Below, one piece after another: positions 34,757 to 43,596 of a stretch of 64,000 nucleotides of DNA. The notes below the pieces were generated by a model that made no database searches, was not told the origin of the DNA, and saw only the letters and a list, made by a program, of their open reading frames with translations. This stretch comes from Pseudomonas sp. v388 (GTDB taxonomy: Bacteria > Pseudomonadota > Gammaproteobacteria > Pseudomonadales > Pseudomonadaceae). Positions within the stretch are counted from its first letter, which is position 1. Each line of letters opens with the position of its first letter. Position numbers and translations under genes: made by a program. Location: contig NZ_RHQN01000007.1 of the NCBI RefSeq assembly GCF_003935425.1, forward strand, positions 284,449 through 348,448. Direction: 5' to 3'.

Positions 34757-36175
34757 TTACGGCAGCACCGGCGGGGTATAGGTCAATGTCGTCCCCAGCG
34801 CCCACAGCAGGAACAGCACCAACGGCGTATGCACCAGCAGCTGCACGAAGGAGAAACCGATCAGATCCCGGGCCTTGAGGCCCAGCACGCCCAGCAGCGG
34901 CAGCATATAAAACGGGTTGATCAGGTTCGGCAATGCTTCGGCAGCGTTGTAGATCTGCACTGCCCAGCCCAGGTGGTACTGCAATTCATTGGCGACCTGC
35001 ATCACATAAGGCGCTTCGATGATCCACTTGCCGCCACCCGAGGGAATGAAGAAGCCCAGCACCGCCGAATACACGCCCATCAGCAACGCATAAGTGTCAT
35101 GGGACGCGATGCTGGTGAAAAACAACGAGATGTGATGTGCCAGGGTCTGGGCATCGCCGCCCTTGACCGTGGTCAGCAACGCAGCGATGGAGCCGTACAG
35201 CGGAAACTGGATCAGCACGCCGGTGGTGGTCGGTACGGCGCGGGTCACGGCATCGAGGAAGCTGCGCGGCCGCCAGTGCAGCAGGGCGCCGAGCATGATG
35301 AACAGGAAGTTATAGGTATTGAGCCCGGAAATGGCGGTGATGGCCGGCTTGGTGGAGAACTCGTTGAACAACCAGCCCGCGCCCAGCAGCACCATCAGAA
35401 TGATCAGCAGCGGGCTGTATTCCAGCCACTCGCCGGGACGTGTGCGCGGCGGCAACGGCGGCAGGTTGAAGGCCGGGTCCACGCCACAGGCCTTGGCGTC
35501 GCGCGCGCTGTTGGGGCCGGGGGCCGTGGCGTAGGCGACGATCAGCGAAATCACGATCAGCGCCAACAGCATCACCCCCGATTGCCAGAGGAAAATGGTC
35601 TCGGTGAACGGAATCACGCCGGTGATCGCCAGGATCGACGGTGGCAGGCTGCCGGGGTTGGCCTGCAACTGAGCAGCCGACGAAGACAGCCCAAGCGCCC
35701 ACACGGCGCCAAGGCCCAGGTAGGCAGCGGCGCCCGCTGCGCGGTAGTCCATGCGCAGGTCGGTACGTCGCGCCAGTGCGCGTACCAGCAAGCCGCCAAA
35801 TACCAGCGACAGGCCCCAGTTGAACAGCGAAGCCACCATCGAGATCAGCGCGACCCAGGCCACCGCCGAGCGCCCGTTCTTGGGAATGCGCGCCAGACGA
35901 TCGATCAGACGCACCGCGGGCGGTGAACTGGCGACCACATAGCCGCCGATCACCACGAAGGCCATTTGCATGGTGAAGGGAATCAGGCTCCAGAAACCGT
36001 CGCCGAAGGCCTTGGCGGCTTCGGCGGGGCGGGCGCCCATGGCGAGGGTGGCGACGGTCACGATGACCACCGCCAGCGCGGCGAATACCCAGGAATCCGG
36101 GAACCAGCGCTCGGCCCAGGCGGCGCAGCGCAGGGCAAAGCGGGCGGAGCGGCTTTCTTCTAGTTTGGCGGCCAC
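34757..36175 (-). CDS. Short-chain fatty acid transporter, AtoE type
   Basis: The 472-residue membrane protein has about 12 helices and belongs to the AtoE/TIGR00366 family of short-chain fatty acid permeases. Conserved phrases are FNWGLSLVFGGLLVRALAR, FIPSGGGKWIIEAPYV and SFVQLLVHTPLVLFLLW. It lies downstream of a CoA-transferase pair, with a REP in the 168-bp gap, so import of acetoacetate- or butyrate-like acids for CoA activation is likely. The same order occurs at PA1998-PA2002 of P. aeruginosa (dhcR, dhcA, dhcB, atoB, permease), except that no thiolase gene is present here. Confidence 0.86.
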   Translation of the reverse strand: MAAKLEESRSARFALRCAAWAERWFPDSWVFAALAVVIVTVATLAMGARPAEAAKAFGDGFWSLIPFTMQMAFVVIGGYVVASSPPAVRLIDRLARIPKNGRSAVAWVALISMVASLFNWGLSLVFGGLLVRALARRTDLRMDYRAAGAAAYLGLGAVWALGLSSSAAQLQANPGSLPPSILAITGVIPFTETIFLWQSGVMLLALIVISLIVAYATAPGPNSARDAKACGVDPAFNLPPLPPRTRPGEWLEYSPLLIILMVLLGAGWLFNEFSTKPAITAISGLNTYNFLFIMLGALLHWRPRSFLDAVTRAVPTTTGVLIQFPLYGSIAALLTTVKGGDAQTLAHHISLFFTSIASHDTYALLMGVYSAVLGFFIPSGGGKWIIEAPYVMQVANELQYHLGWAVQIYNAAEALPNLINPFYMLPLLGVLGLKARDLIGFSFVQLLVHTPLVLFLLWALGTTLTYTPPVLP

Positions 36176-36244
36176 AGGGTTTACCTTTTGTAGTTATTTT
36201 TGGGTGTTGTGTTGGAGGCGAACGGATACGCAGATATCGCGGGT

Positions 36245-36330
36245 TAGGAGCCAGCTTGCTGGCGAAGTCGTCAGTACATTCACAAAAAATCTGTCAATAG
36301 TTCCGGCGGTTTCGCCAGCAGGCTGGCTCC
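36245..36330. repeat. REP-type inverted pair inside the CoA-transferase/permease cluster
   Basis: TAGGAGCCAGCTTGCTGGCG (from 36245) and TTCGCCAGCAGGCTGGCTCC (36311-36330) are inverted arms separated by about 43 bp. It lies between co-directional genes and could form a stem in the transcript. Confidence 0.85.
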
Positions 36331-36343
36331 GACAGGGGGGACC

Positions 36344-37000
36344 TCAGAAACTCATTTCGATGACATCATCCGGCACGATCAACTTGCCGGCGGTCTTGGC
36401 GACGATTTCCTCGATGCTTACCCCCGGCGCGCGTTCGCGCAGCACGAAGGCACCGTTCTCGATTTCCAGGTATGCCAGATCGGTCAGCACCTTGCGGATG
36501 CAACCGGCACCGGTCAGCGGCAGGCTGCAGCGCGGCAGCAGCTTGGATTCGCCGTCCTTGGACGCGTGGGTCATGGTGACGATGATGTTGTCGGCGCCGG
36601 CCACCAGATCCATCGCGCCACCCATGCCCTTGACCAGCTTGCCGGGGATCATCCACGACGCGATATTGCCTTCCACGTCCACCTCGAACGCGCCCAGCAC
36701 GGTCAGGTCCACATGGCCGCCACGGATCATGGCGAAAGACTCGGCCGAGGAAAAGATCGAAGCGCCGATGCGCGCGGTGACGGTCTGTTTGCCGGCGTTG
36801 ATCATGTCGGCGTCGATGGTCTCTTCGGTGGGAAACGCGCCCATGCCCAGCAGGCCGTTTTCCGATTGCAGCATCACATCGATGCCGTCGGGGACGAAGT
36901 TGGCGACCAGGGTCGGAATGCCGATGCCCAGGTTCACGTAGTAGCCGTCCTTGAGTTCGCGTGCAACGCGTTGAGCCATTTGTTCGCGGGAAAGTGCCAT
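36344..37000 (-). CDS. 3-oxoacid CoA-transferase subunit B
   Basis: The 218-residue protein is the beta subunit of a family I CoA-transferase, which moves CoA between succinyl/acetyl-CoA and a 3-oxoacid such as acetoacetate or 3-dehydrocarnitine. The catalytic glutamate is in the conserved QSENGLLGMG motif near residue 50. Further family segments are GYYVNLGIGIPTLV and KLVKGMGGAMDLVAGA. It follows subunit A after 57 bp. The closest assignments are AtoA/ScoB or DhcB of P. aeruginosa, and only substrate tests could distinguish them. Confidence 0.88.
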   Translation of the reverse strand: MALSREQMAQRVARELKDGYYVNLGIGIPTLVANFVPDGIDVMLQSENGLLGMGAFPTEETIDADMINAGKQTVTARIGASIFSSAESFAMIRGGHVDLTVLGAFEVDVEGNIASWMIPGKLVKGMGGAMDLVAGADNIIVTMTHASKDGESKLLPRCSLPLTGAGCIRKVLTDLAYLEIENGAFVLRERAPGVSIEEIVAKTAGKLIVPDDVIEMSF

Positions 37001-37057
37001 GGTCTGGAATCTCTTTTGTTGTTATCTGCCGTTGCCGACGCTGCAGGCGCGCGGCGT

Positions 37058-37759
37058 TCAGGATTTCCGAACAGTGCGCTGTTCGATGCGCTTCTCGAAG
37101 GTGCCCTGGATCACCCGGTCGACATAAATGCCGGGAGTGTGTATCTCGGTGGGCAGCAGAACGCCGGGTTCGACGATTTCCTCGACTTCGACCACGGTGA
37201 TGCGGCCTGCGGTGGCGACCACCGGGTTGAAGTTCTGCGCGGTATGGCGGTAGATGACATTGCCGAAATGATCGGCTTTCCAGCCTTTGATCAGCGCGAA
37301 GTCGCCGGTGATGGCTTCTTCCAGAATGTAGTTGCGGCCGTTGAACTGGCGCGTTTCCTTGCCTTCTGCCACGGGCGTGCCGTAGCCGGTGGCGGTGTAG
37401 AACGCGGGAATACCGGCGCCACCGGCGCGCAGTTTTTCGGCCAGGGTGCCTTGGGGAGTGAGTTCGACCTGGAGTTCGCCACTGAGCAGCTGACGTTCGA
37501 ACAGGGCGTTTTCGCCGACGTAAGACGAGACCATCTTACGAATCTGCCGGTCTTCCAGCAGGATGCCCAGGCCGAAGCCGTCGACACCGCAGTTGTTGGA
37601 CACCACCGTCAATCCGCGAATGCCCATGCGCCTGATCTCGGCGATGAGGTTTTCCGGGATTCCGCACAGGCCGAAGCCGCCGCACAGCACTGTCATGTCA
37701 TCGGTCAGCCCGGCAAGGGCCTCTTGGTAGGTTGCCACGCGTTTGTCGAGTCCAGCCAT
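37058..37759 (-). CDS. 3-oxoacid CoA-transferase subunit A
   Basis: The 233-residue alpha subunit partners the gene at 36344. It shows the CoA-transferase family I signature [16 protein letters not shown], whose glycine-rich loop binds CoA, and the [25 protein letters not shown] region. The start at 37759 (MAGLDKR) is preferred over ATG 37765, because AGGGCGG lies a suitable nine bases before it. It is divergent from the LysR gene, and the 130-bp gap carries a 9-bp inverted repeat at 37786-37806. AtoD/ScoA or DhcA-like activity is plausible. Confidence 0.88.
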   Translation of the reverse strand: MAGLDKRVATYQEALAGLTDDMTVLCGGFGLCGIPENLIAEIRRMGIRGLTVVSNNCGVDGFGLGILLEDRQIRKMVSSYVGENALFERQLLSGELQVELTPQGTLAEKLRAGGAGIPAFYTATGYGTPVAEGKETRQFNGRNYILEEAITGDFALIKGWKADHFGNVIYRHTAQNFNPVVATAGRITVVEVEEIVEPGVLLPTEIHTPGIYVDRVIQGTFEKRIEQRTVRKS

Positions 37760-37785
37760 GATCATCCGCCCTTTATTATTGGTGG

Positions 37786-37806
37786 GCCGTCAGCAAGGCT
37801 GACGGC
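37786..37806. promoter_or_regulatory. Inverted repeat in the CoA-transferase/LysR intergenic region
   Basis: GCCGTCAGC-AAG-GCTGACGGC is a perfect 9-bp inverted repeat 27 bp before the subunit A start. It could be a regulator site or a hairpin in the leader. No U-run follows on either strand. Confidence 0.5.
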
Positions 37807-37889
37807 AGGTAGCGTTGCTGGCATCTTCTCCCGCGCTCAATGATTTGTTAATTTTGTTTTTCTGATGGATTGATAAGACAAACAAATAT

Positions 37890-38780
37890 ATGAACGTCAA
37901 GCAGCTGCGTGCTTTTCTGGCGGTCGCCGAATGCCTGAGTTTCGCCCAGGCCGGCGAGCGACTGCATCTTTCGCAACCGGCCCTGAGCCTGGCGGTCAAA
38001 AGCCTGGAGGACGATCTGGGTGGCCAGCTGTTGACCCGCACCACCCGCAACGTGGCGCTGACCCCCGAGGGCGAAACCCTGTTGCCGTTGGCGCGCCAGT
38101 TGCTGGCCGACTGGGACAATACCGAAGAGCTGCTGCGCCAACGCTTCACCCTGCAGATGGGCAAGGTGTCGGTAGCTGCAATGCCATCCTTTGCCGGCAA
38201 CCTGCTGCCGGGCGCGCTCAAGGTATTTCGTGGTCGCTACCCGCGGGTCAACGTCGCCGTGCATGACGTCATCAACGAGCAAGTGCTGGAAATGGTCCGC
38301 CATCGCCGGGTGGAACTGGGCATCGGCTTCGAGCCCGAATCAAGCAATGCGCTGCTGTTCACGCCGTTCTACATGGACCGTTTCGTCGCGGTGGTCGCCG
38401 CCGATTCGCCCTTGGCGCACCGGGCTGAGGTGAGCTGGAGCGAGCTGCTGGGCGAAGACTTCATCGCCCTGCAACGACCGTCCGCCGTGAGGCTATTGCT
38501 GGAGCAGGCCATCCTGGCGCGGCACGGGAAATTGTCCGTGGCCTTCGAGAGTCATCAGTTATCCACCATCGGCCGCATGGTCGCCAACGGTCTGGGTGTC
38601 AGCGCCGTGCCGTCGCTGTGCATCGAGCAGATGCAGGAACTGGGTGCCGCCTGTGTGCCGCTGGTGGAGCCGCGCATCGAGCGGCGTATTGGCCTGACGA
38701 TGCTGGCCGATCACAAACTGTCGGCGGCCGCGCAGGCGTTGCGCGATGTGCTCATCGAGTTCGCTCGGGAACGCCGATAA
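37890..38780 (+). CDS. LysR-family transcriptional regulator, DhcR-like position
   Basis: The 296-residue protein has the N-terminal winged helix-turn-helix (MNVKQLRAFLAVAECLSFAQAGERLHLSQPALSLAV), and the C-terminal ligand domain is intact (AAMPSFAGNLLPGAL, ELGIGFEPESSN). It is transcribed divergently from the CoA-transferase genes, the classical LysR arrangement, and so probably controls them. In P. aeruginosa the LysR gene dhcR (PA1998) is divergent from dhcA/dhcB in the same way. The leader contains an AT-rich segment (37845-37885) suitable for promoters. Confidence 0.87.
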   Translation: MNVKQLRAFLAVAECLSFAQAGERLHLSQPALSLAVKSLEDDLGGQLLTRTTRNVALTPEGETLLPLARQLLADWDNTEELLRQRFTLQMGKVSVAAMPSFAGNLLPGALKVFRGRYPRVNVAVHDVINEQVLEMVRHRRVELGIGFEPESSNALLFTPFYMDRFVAVVAADSPLAHRAEVSWSELLGEDFIALQRPSAVRLLLEQAILARHGKLSVAFESHQLSTIGRMVANGLGVSAVPSLCIEQMQELGAACVPLVEPRIERRIGLTMLADHKLSAAAQALRDVLIEFARERR

Positions 38781-38867
38781 CCACTATCACCTTGGGTGAT
38801 TTCTGCTGCGCGAAGGTCGGGATTAACCTTGCTTCATTCCCGAATCGAAGCCCGCCAGGAGGCTCCC

Positions 38868-39143
38868 ATGAAACGTCTCGTCGCCACCGCCTTGCTTGTG
38901 TCCATCGCTGTTATCTCCGGCTGTTCTACCCATCACGCCGTTGAGCAGCGCCCTTACACCGCCGAAGAAACCCGCCAGCTGGCGCTGGAAGACCTGAACC
39001 GTCGGGGTTTGTCCTTCGAGGAATACCATGCTCGCAAGGCGCAACTGCTGGCCAACCCCCAGATTCAACAACCCCGTCAGTTCGATGATCAGGGTGAAGT
39101 CAGTGCCGACAGTGGCGAGTTGCTGCGCTCGCCCCAGAGCTGA
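38868..39143 (+). CDS. Small lipoprotein with SHOCT-like C-terminal motif
   Basis: The 91-residue product has a lipoprotein signal (MKRLVATALLVSIAVISGCS, lipobox ISGC). Its mature part contains LALEDLNRRGLSFEEYHARKAQLL, which resembles the SHOCT short helical hairpin (leucine, basic, G[L/I]..EE[Y/F]..KK..LL pattern). CAGGAGG stands just before ATG 38868. It lies between the LysR gene and the LysE gene, with its own spacing of 88 and 136 bp. It is probably anchored to the inner or outer membrane. Function unknown. Confidence 0.72.
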   Translation: MKRLVATALLVSIAVISGCSTHHAVEQRPYTAEETRQLALEDLNRRGLSFEEYHARKAQLLANPQIQQPRQFDDQGEVSADSGELLRSPQS

Positions 39144-39279
39144 GGCGGCAGTTACAGTACTCTGCGTTTGATTCATTCTGAAAACTGTACGGCTGAAAGT
39201 TTCGCTCAACTGTCCGTGTGTTTCACAGTGTTGCTTCGATAGTGTGAAGGCCTGCCCTTATGACTGTCTGGACTGCAAC

Positions 39280-39888
39280 ATGTCGCTTTCACTCGATCTT
39301 CTGCTGGCGTTCGCGCTGTTCGCGTTCGTTACTTCCGTCACACCTGGCCCGAATAACATGATGCTGCTGGCATCAGGGGTCAACTTCGGTTTTGGCCGTA
39401 CCATTCCGCACATGCTGGGTATCTCGGTGGGGTTTTTCCTGCTGGTGCTGGGCGTGGGTTTCGGCCTGGGGAGTGCGTTTAAAGCCTGGCCTTTGCTGTA
39501 TACGATCCTGCGTTACGTGGGCGCGGCCTATCTGTTGTACCTGGCGTGGAAGATCGCTACGTCGGGCCCGGCGTCGGATTCGGACAAAAGCCGTGGCGAG
39601 CCGTTGGGCTTCTTCGGCGCAGCGCTGTTTCAGTGGGTCAATCCCAAGGCGTGGATCATGGCGATCGGCGCGATCACCACCTATACGCCGATGCAGGGTT
39701 ATTTCACCAATGTGGTGGTCATTTCAGCGGTGTTTGCGCTGATCAACCTGCCGAGCGTGGGGATCTGGGCCGGTTTCGGCAGTTTGTTGCGCAACGTTCT
39801 GCGGCATCCGTTGCGCCTGCGGGTGTTCAATGGGGTCATGGCGTTTTTGCTGGTGGCTTCGTTGTATCCATTGTTTGTGAATCACTGA
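39280..39888 (+). CDS. LysE/RhtB family amino acid exporter
   Basis: The 202-residue membrane protein has six helices and the RhtB family motif SVTPGPNNMMLLASGVNFGFG after the first helix. Further conserved segments are RYVGAAYLLYLAWKI and FQWVNPKAWIMAIGAI. Such proteins export lysine, arginine, homoserine or similar amino acids. The substrate is not shown. The ATG at 39280 was chosen over the GTG at 39244, since the family starts here. It is followed by a 178-bp gap with one REP-like half at 39900-39925. Confidence 0.85.
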   Translation: MSLSLDLLLAFALFAFVTSVTPGPNNMMLLASGVNFGFGRTIPHMLGISVGFFLLVLGVGFGLGSAFKAWPLLYTILRYVGAAYLLYLAWKIATSGPASDSDKSRGEPLGFFGAALFQWVNPKAWIMAIGAITTYTPMQGYFTNVVVISAVFALINLPSVGIWAGFGSLLRNVLRHPLRLRVFNGVMAFLLVASLYPLFVNH

Positions 39889-40066
39889 GGCAGCGACCCC
39901 TGCAGCAGCGTGCTGGCGAAGGGGCTAACTGGCGCCTGTCTGTTCCTGGGTTGGCTGGTCGGCGGGTTCCGCCTTTTACGCCCGGACACCCTGATAACCG
40001 AGATGCCCCAATCAGCACGGTTCGAGCAAAGGGGTGCCTTCTCTGGCGAAGCGGAATGCCCCCGGA

Positions 40067-40648
40067 TTACAACGCCAACTGCAAATGCCCCCCCGTCGAT
40101 TTATTACGGGCGCGAAGTCGGTGCTGCAGGCCGAGGAAAAAATGCTCCAGACCCTCATGCAACCGTTCGGTCAGGATGTCGTCCAGATCGCCGCCTTGTG
40201 CGTTGTCGCCGTAGCTGATCTGACTGTCGATTGCGAATATCCCATGCAGCACCTCCTGCGACTTGAGCGCCGAGAGCACCGGCTTGAGCGCATAGTCCAC
40301 CGCCAACATATGCGCCATGCTGCCACCGGTCGCCAACGGCAGTACCACCTTGCCGTGCAGCGCGCGCTCGGGAAGCAGGTCCAGCAAGGTTTTCAAGGCG
40401 CCTGAAAATGAAGCCTTGTACACCGGCGTAGCGATCAACAGACCATCGGCCTGCCTGACCGCTTCGATGAAATCCAGCACCTGCGGACTGTCGAACCGAG
40501 CGAACAACAGATCCTCGGCATTGAAATCACGAATGCGCAGGGACGTCACCGTTACGCCCTGATTCTGCAACCACTGGCCGGCATGGGCCAGGACCACCCC
40601 TGAACGAGACTTGAGCGACGGACTTCCTGAAAGCGAGACGACGAGCAT
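40067..40648 (-). CDS. ssuE: NADPH-dependent FMN reductase, SsuE family
   Basis: SsuE reduces FMN for alkanesulfonate monooxygenases. The 193-residue flavodoxin-like protein begins [20 protein letters not shown], and shows [21 protein letters not shown] and the [22 protein letters not shown] segment of the family. AAGGAA precedes ATG 40648. It lies alone; ssuD is at 23 kb. A sigma-54 promoter and three palindromic upstream sites lie before it (separate entries). Related MsuE/SfnE proteins have the same fold. The exact partner monooxygenase is inferred, not shown. Confidence 0.87.
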   Translation of the reverse strand: MLVVSLSGSPSLKSRSGVVLAHAGQWLQNQGVTVTSLRIRDFNAEDLLFARFDSPQVLDFIEAVRQADGLLIATPVYKASFSGALKTLLDLLPERALHGKVVLPLATGGSMAHMLAVDYALKPVLSALKSQEVLHGIFAIDSQISYGDNAQGGDLDDILTERLHEGLEHFFLGLQHRLRARNKSTGGHLQLAL

Positions 40649-40681
40649 GCGTAATTCCTTGCGATGAGCGTAAACCTGCAA

Positions 40682-40697
40682 AGCAGCTTGCGTGCCA
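40682..40697 (-). promoter_or_regulatory. Sigma-54-type promoter of the ssuE-like gene
   Basis: On the minus strand TGGCAC-GCAAG-CTGCT matches the -24/-12 consensus TGGCAC-N5-TTGCW with one mismatch, keeping the essential GG and GC at correct spacing. It lies 34 bp before the ssuE-like ATG. Confidence 0.72.
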
Positions 40698-40792
40698 CTC
40701 CCGCATTACCCAGCCACAGCTCGATACAGGCGTCATTCACGCCGGGGCTGTCGGGGGCGGACTGTTGGTCAGACGCGTAATTGCTGAATCGC

Positions 40793-40857
40793 TGTTGCCT
40801 TGGCAACACTTGCAACTGTTGCCCGGCCAACACCGCTGGACTGTTGCTCACGCAACA
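40793..40857. promoter_or_regulatory. Three tandem TGTTGC-N4-GCAACA palindromes (upstream activator sites)
   Basis: Sites are at 40793-40808 (perfect outer arms, TGTTGCC/GGCAACA), 40817-40832 (one mismatch in the right arm) and 40842-40857 (TGTTGC/GCAACA). Starts are 24 and 25 bp apart. The array lies about 95-160 bp upstream of the sigma-54-like promoter, the normal position for enhancer-binding-protein sites. Confidence 0.75.
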
Positions 40858-40875
40858 GATGTGCAAATCGCGGAC

Positions 40876-40907
40876 AAAAAAATCCCCGCAGACGACAGGT
40901 TGCAGGG
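40876..40907 (-). terminator. Intrinsic terminator of the exopolysaccharide operon
   Basis: On the minus strand CCCTGCA-N10-TGCGGGG forms a stem with one G-U-type pair, followed by ATTTTTTT. It starts about 20 bp after the Wza-type gene stop. Confidence 0.85.
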
Positions 40908-40927
40908 AGTCATGGAGCACAGGTGAA

Positions 40928-42013
40928 TCAGTTGCGGAACGCGGCACCGGTCTGCACGACGCTGGCCGAACCCAGCAATTGGCTGATGAACCGGCTCCAT
41001 CGGGTGATGTTGGCCGGGCCTACGAACACCACGTCCTGGGCCTGGAGCTGGAACTGACCGGCCAGCAGGTAGGCGGTAGGCTTTTCAGCGTTGAGGTGGT
41101 AGACCGTGGAGGTCGCATTGGCATAGTTTTCGGCGCCGCGAATCACATAAACCCGGTCACCGTCAGCGCTGTCCGGACTCAGACCGCCGGAGTTGCCCAG
41201 CGCTTCGAGCAGCGTCACGCTGGTGGTGCCGAACGAGATTACCTGCGGGTTGCGCACTTCACCCAGCACGTAGATCTTGTTCTTGGAATTGCTGTTGAGG
41301 TGCAGGTAGTCGCCATCCTTGAGGAAGATCCTGCTCAACTGCGAACCCTTGCGGTTAAGCGAGTCGATGTCGATCAGGTAGTCGCGCCCATCGCGGCGCA
41401 GTGTCAGCCCCGCCAGGTTGGCATCGGTCAGGTCGATCCCCGCAGTACTGACCGCCTGCACCAGGCTGAGCGGAATATTGGTGATCGATTGCGGCCCCGG
41501 CGTCTTGAAGGAACCGGACAGCAGCACGCGCTGGCTGTTGTAGCGCAGCACTTTCACGTCCACCTTGACCTCGGTGTATTGCGGCGCCAGCCCCATGCGC
41601 AGTTGCTCGCGAATCTGGCTCACGGTTTTGCCGCCGGCGCGGATGCGACCGACGTAGGGGAAAAACATCGTGCCGTCGCTCAACACTTCGCGGGTGTTGG
41701 CGTCGAGTTGGTCCTGAGAGCCTGGAGCGGTCAGCTCGGGATGCTCGAACACGGTCACCAGCAGGGTATCGCCAGGCCCGACCACGTATTCAGGCGTTTT
41801 GTAGGCCAGCAGTTCGGCCGGCAGGCTATTGGCATCGGCCGCACGCTGGTGCTGTTGCAGCAGACTCTTGGGCGTGATGTCGACCAGCTGCGCCTTGGGT
41901 TCGTCCGGATCGGTCGTCGTGACATCGCCCGAGGTCATGTGTTGACCGGGGGCAAAGGCACAGCCCTGCAGGATCAGGCTTGAGAGCAGAGTGACAACTA
42001 GGGTTCGCTTCAT
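40928..42013 (-). CDS. Wza-type polysaccharide export outer-membrane lipoprotein
   Basis: The 361-residue protein has a lipoprotein signal with the lipobox LQGC (MKRTLVVTLLSSLILQGCAF), the polysaccharide biosynthesis/export domain (YVVGPGDTLLVTVFEHPELT, about 75-165) and SLBB repeats (GSFKTPGPQSITNIPLSL, GEVRNPQVISFGTTSVTL). It would form the outer-membrane channel of the Wzc-dependent export pathway. It is the last gene of the operon. In psl nomenclature it corresponds to PslD. GGAAGG lies about 11 bases before the ATG. Confidence 0.9.
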   Translation of the reverse strand: MKRTLVVTLLSSLILQGCAFAPGQHMTSGDVTTTDPDEPKAQLVDITPKSLLQQHQRAADANSLPAELLAYKTPEYVVGPGDTLLVTVFEHPELTAPGSQDQLDANTREVLSDGTMFFPYVGRIRAGGKTVSQIREQLRMGLAPQYTEVKVDVKVLRYNSQRVLLSGSFKTPGPQSITNIPLSLVQAVSTAGIDLTDANLAGLTLRRDGRDYLIDIDSLNRKGSQLSRIFLKDGDYLHLNSNSKNKIYVLGEVRNPQVISFGTTSVTLLEALGNSGGLSPDSADGDRVYVIRGAENYANATSTVYHLNAEKPTAYLLAGQFQLQAQDVVFVGPANITRWSRFISQLLGSASVVQTGAAFRN

Positions 42014-42174
42014 AGTGAGTGTTCCTTCCTGAAAGGTGCACCTGGCACCGCAATGATTTCGTTGCATCCCTTTTTTCCAACACCGATCGGCGTCTCTGTG
42101 TGTGTTTTCAACGTGCGCACATACCTCCCTCCGGGCACGGAATCCCGGAAATTGCTGGTCAGGAAACGGAGAAT

Positions 42175-43584
42175 TCAGAAGGCGTTCTTGTTCAGGAAGC
42201 CTTTGAACAGCGTCAACAGAATGATTTTCAGGTCCAGCCAGATCGACCAGTGCTCGATGTATTCCAGGTCGAATTCCACGCGTTTGCGCATCTTGTCCAG
42301 GGTGTCGGTTTCGCCGCGCCAGCCATTGATCTGCGCCCAGCCGGTGATCCCCGGCTTGACCTTGTGGCGCAGCATGTAGCCGCTGACCTGCTTGCGGTAT
42401 TGCTCGTTGTGCGCCACCGCATGGGGCCGCGGGCCGACGATGGACATGTCGCCGCGCAGCACATTGAAGAACTGCGGCAGTTCATCCAGCGACGTGCGGC
42501 GCAGAAAGCCGCCCAGCGGTGTGACCCGTGAATCGTTGCGGGTGGCCTGGCGCACTTCGGCGCCGTTTTCCTGAACGCTCATGCTGCGGAATTTCCACAC
42601 CTCGATGGGCCGGCCGTCCAGCCCGTAGCGGCGCTGGCGAAACAGCACAGGCCCGGGAGACGTCAGCTTGATCGCCACGGCGATCACCACCAGCGGCAAG
42701 GCGATCAGCACCAGGATCAGGCTCGACAACAGAATGTCTTCGGCGCGCTTGACCAGGCTCCAGGCGCCGTCCATGGGCGAATCGAAAATGCTGATGCTCG
42801 CCAGGCCGTTGATGCTCTCGCTGCGGGCATGCAGCAGTTCGAACATGAACACGTCCGGGATCAGGTACACCGACGCGGTGGTGTCCGACAGCCCGGTGAT
42901 CAGTTCCCGCAGAGGCGGCTCGGCGCTGAACGCCAGGGTGATGTAGATCTTGTCGATGCGACCTTCGCGGGCGTCGACCACCAGTTGTTCGAGATCGCCG
43001 AGCACCGGTATCCGCCGGCCTTGCGCTTCGATGTCCGTCTGCTGGGGCTCGGTGTCGTAGAAGCCCAGCAGGTTCAGGCCCATCCAGGGAGCGCCGGAAA
43101 TCGACTGCGCCAGCCGTGCGCCGACCTGGCCGGTGCCGACGATCGCTACGCGCCGGGTGTTGAAACCCTGGCGGCGCAGGCCATGCAGCACCTGACGAAT
43201 CAGCATCCGGTAACCGCACAGCACCGCCAGCACCAGGGCAAACCAGGTCATCTGGCCGTCATTGGGCATCTGCTCGTGATTGAGCAGCAGATAGTCCACC
43301 GACAGCAGGATGACGAAGGTAAGCGCCCAGTAGTTGAAGACCTTGGTCAGTTCCCGGGTGATGCGCTCGCCGCGCCAGGAGCCGTACAGCTGATGAAATT
43401 CGCTGATCCAGTGGAAGACCAGCACCGCCAGAATGATCTGAAACCAGTTCTCGGCGCTGCTCAGCGGCGACTCACTGCTCTGCCAGTAGCCGGTCAGGAC
43501 GATTACCGTCAGGTCCAGCAGGCGGTGCGCGACCGAAAGGGCCGATTGATGTGCGTGAAGAATGCCGCGAACGGAAGTGCGCAT
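42175..43584 (-). CDS. Undecaprenyl-phosphate glucose phosphotransferase (WcaJ/PslA type)
   Basis: The 469-residue membrane protein starts repeat-unit assembly by moving a sugar-1-phosphate (usually glucose) to undecaprenyl phosphate. It has an N-terminal block of four or five helices, a central CoA-binding-like fold (VAIVGTGQVGARLAQSI) and a C-terminal sugar-transferase domain with KRAEDILLSSLILVLIALP, FRQRRYGLDGRPIEVWKFRSM and LDELPQFFNVLRGDMSIVGPRPH. The latter includes the conserved catalytic Asp/Glu and Arg positions. It is homologous to WcaJ and PslA. It is preceded by a 12-bp gap to the GT4 gene. Confidence 0.92.
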   Translation of the reverse strand: MRTSVRGILHAHQSALSVAHRLLDLTVIVLTGYWQSSESPLSSAENWFQIILAVLVFHWISEFHQLYGSWRGERITRELTKVFNYWALTFVILLSVDYLLLNHEQMPNDGQMTWFALVLAVLCGYRMLIRQVLHGLRRQGFNTRRVAIVGTGQVGARLAQSISGAPWMGLNLLGFYDTEPQQTDIEAQGRRIPVLGDLEQLVVDAREGRIDKIYITLAFSAEPPLRELITGLSDTTASVYLIPDVFMFELLHARSESINGLASISIFDSPMDGAWSLVKRAEDILLSSLILVLIALPLVVIAVAIKLTSPGPVLFRQRRYGLDGRPIEVWKFRSMSVQENGAEVRQATRNDSRVTPLGGFLRRTSLDELPQFFNVLRGDMSIVGPRPHAVAHNEQYRKQVSGYMLRHKVKPGITGWAQINGWRGETDTLDKMRKRVEFDLEYIEHWSIWLDLKIILLTLFKGFLNKNAF

Positions 43585-43596
43585 GAAGAAGCTCGC

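Noticed and set aside
40741-40927. Repeated TGTTGC motifs as a possible CRISPR or REP array
   Set aside because: The units are only 16 bp, palindromic, three in number and without conserved spacers. Their position fits activator sites.
41072-41079. GGCGGTAG in the Wza-type gene
   Set aside because: Same partial match, on the strand opposite to transcription of the operon.
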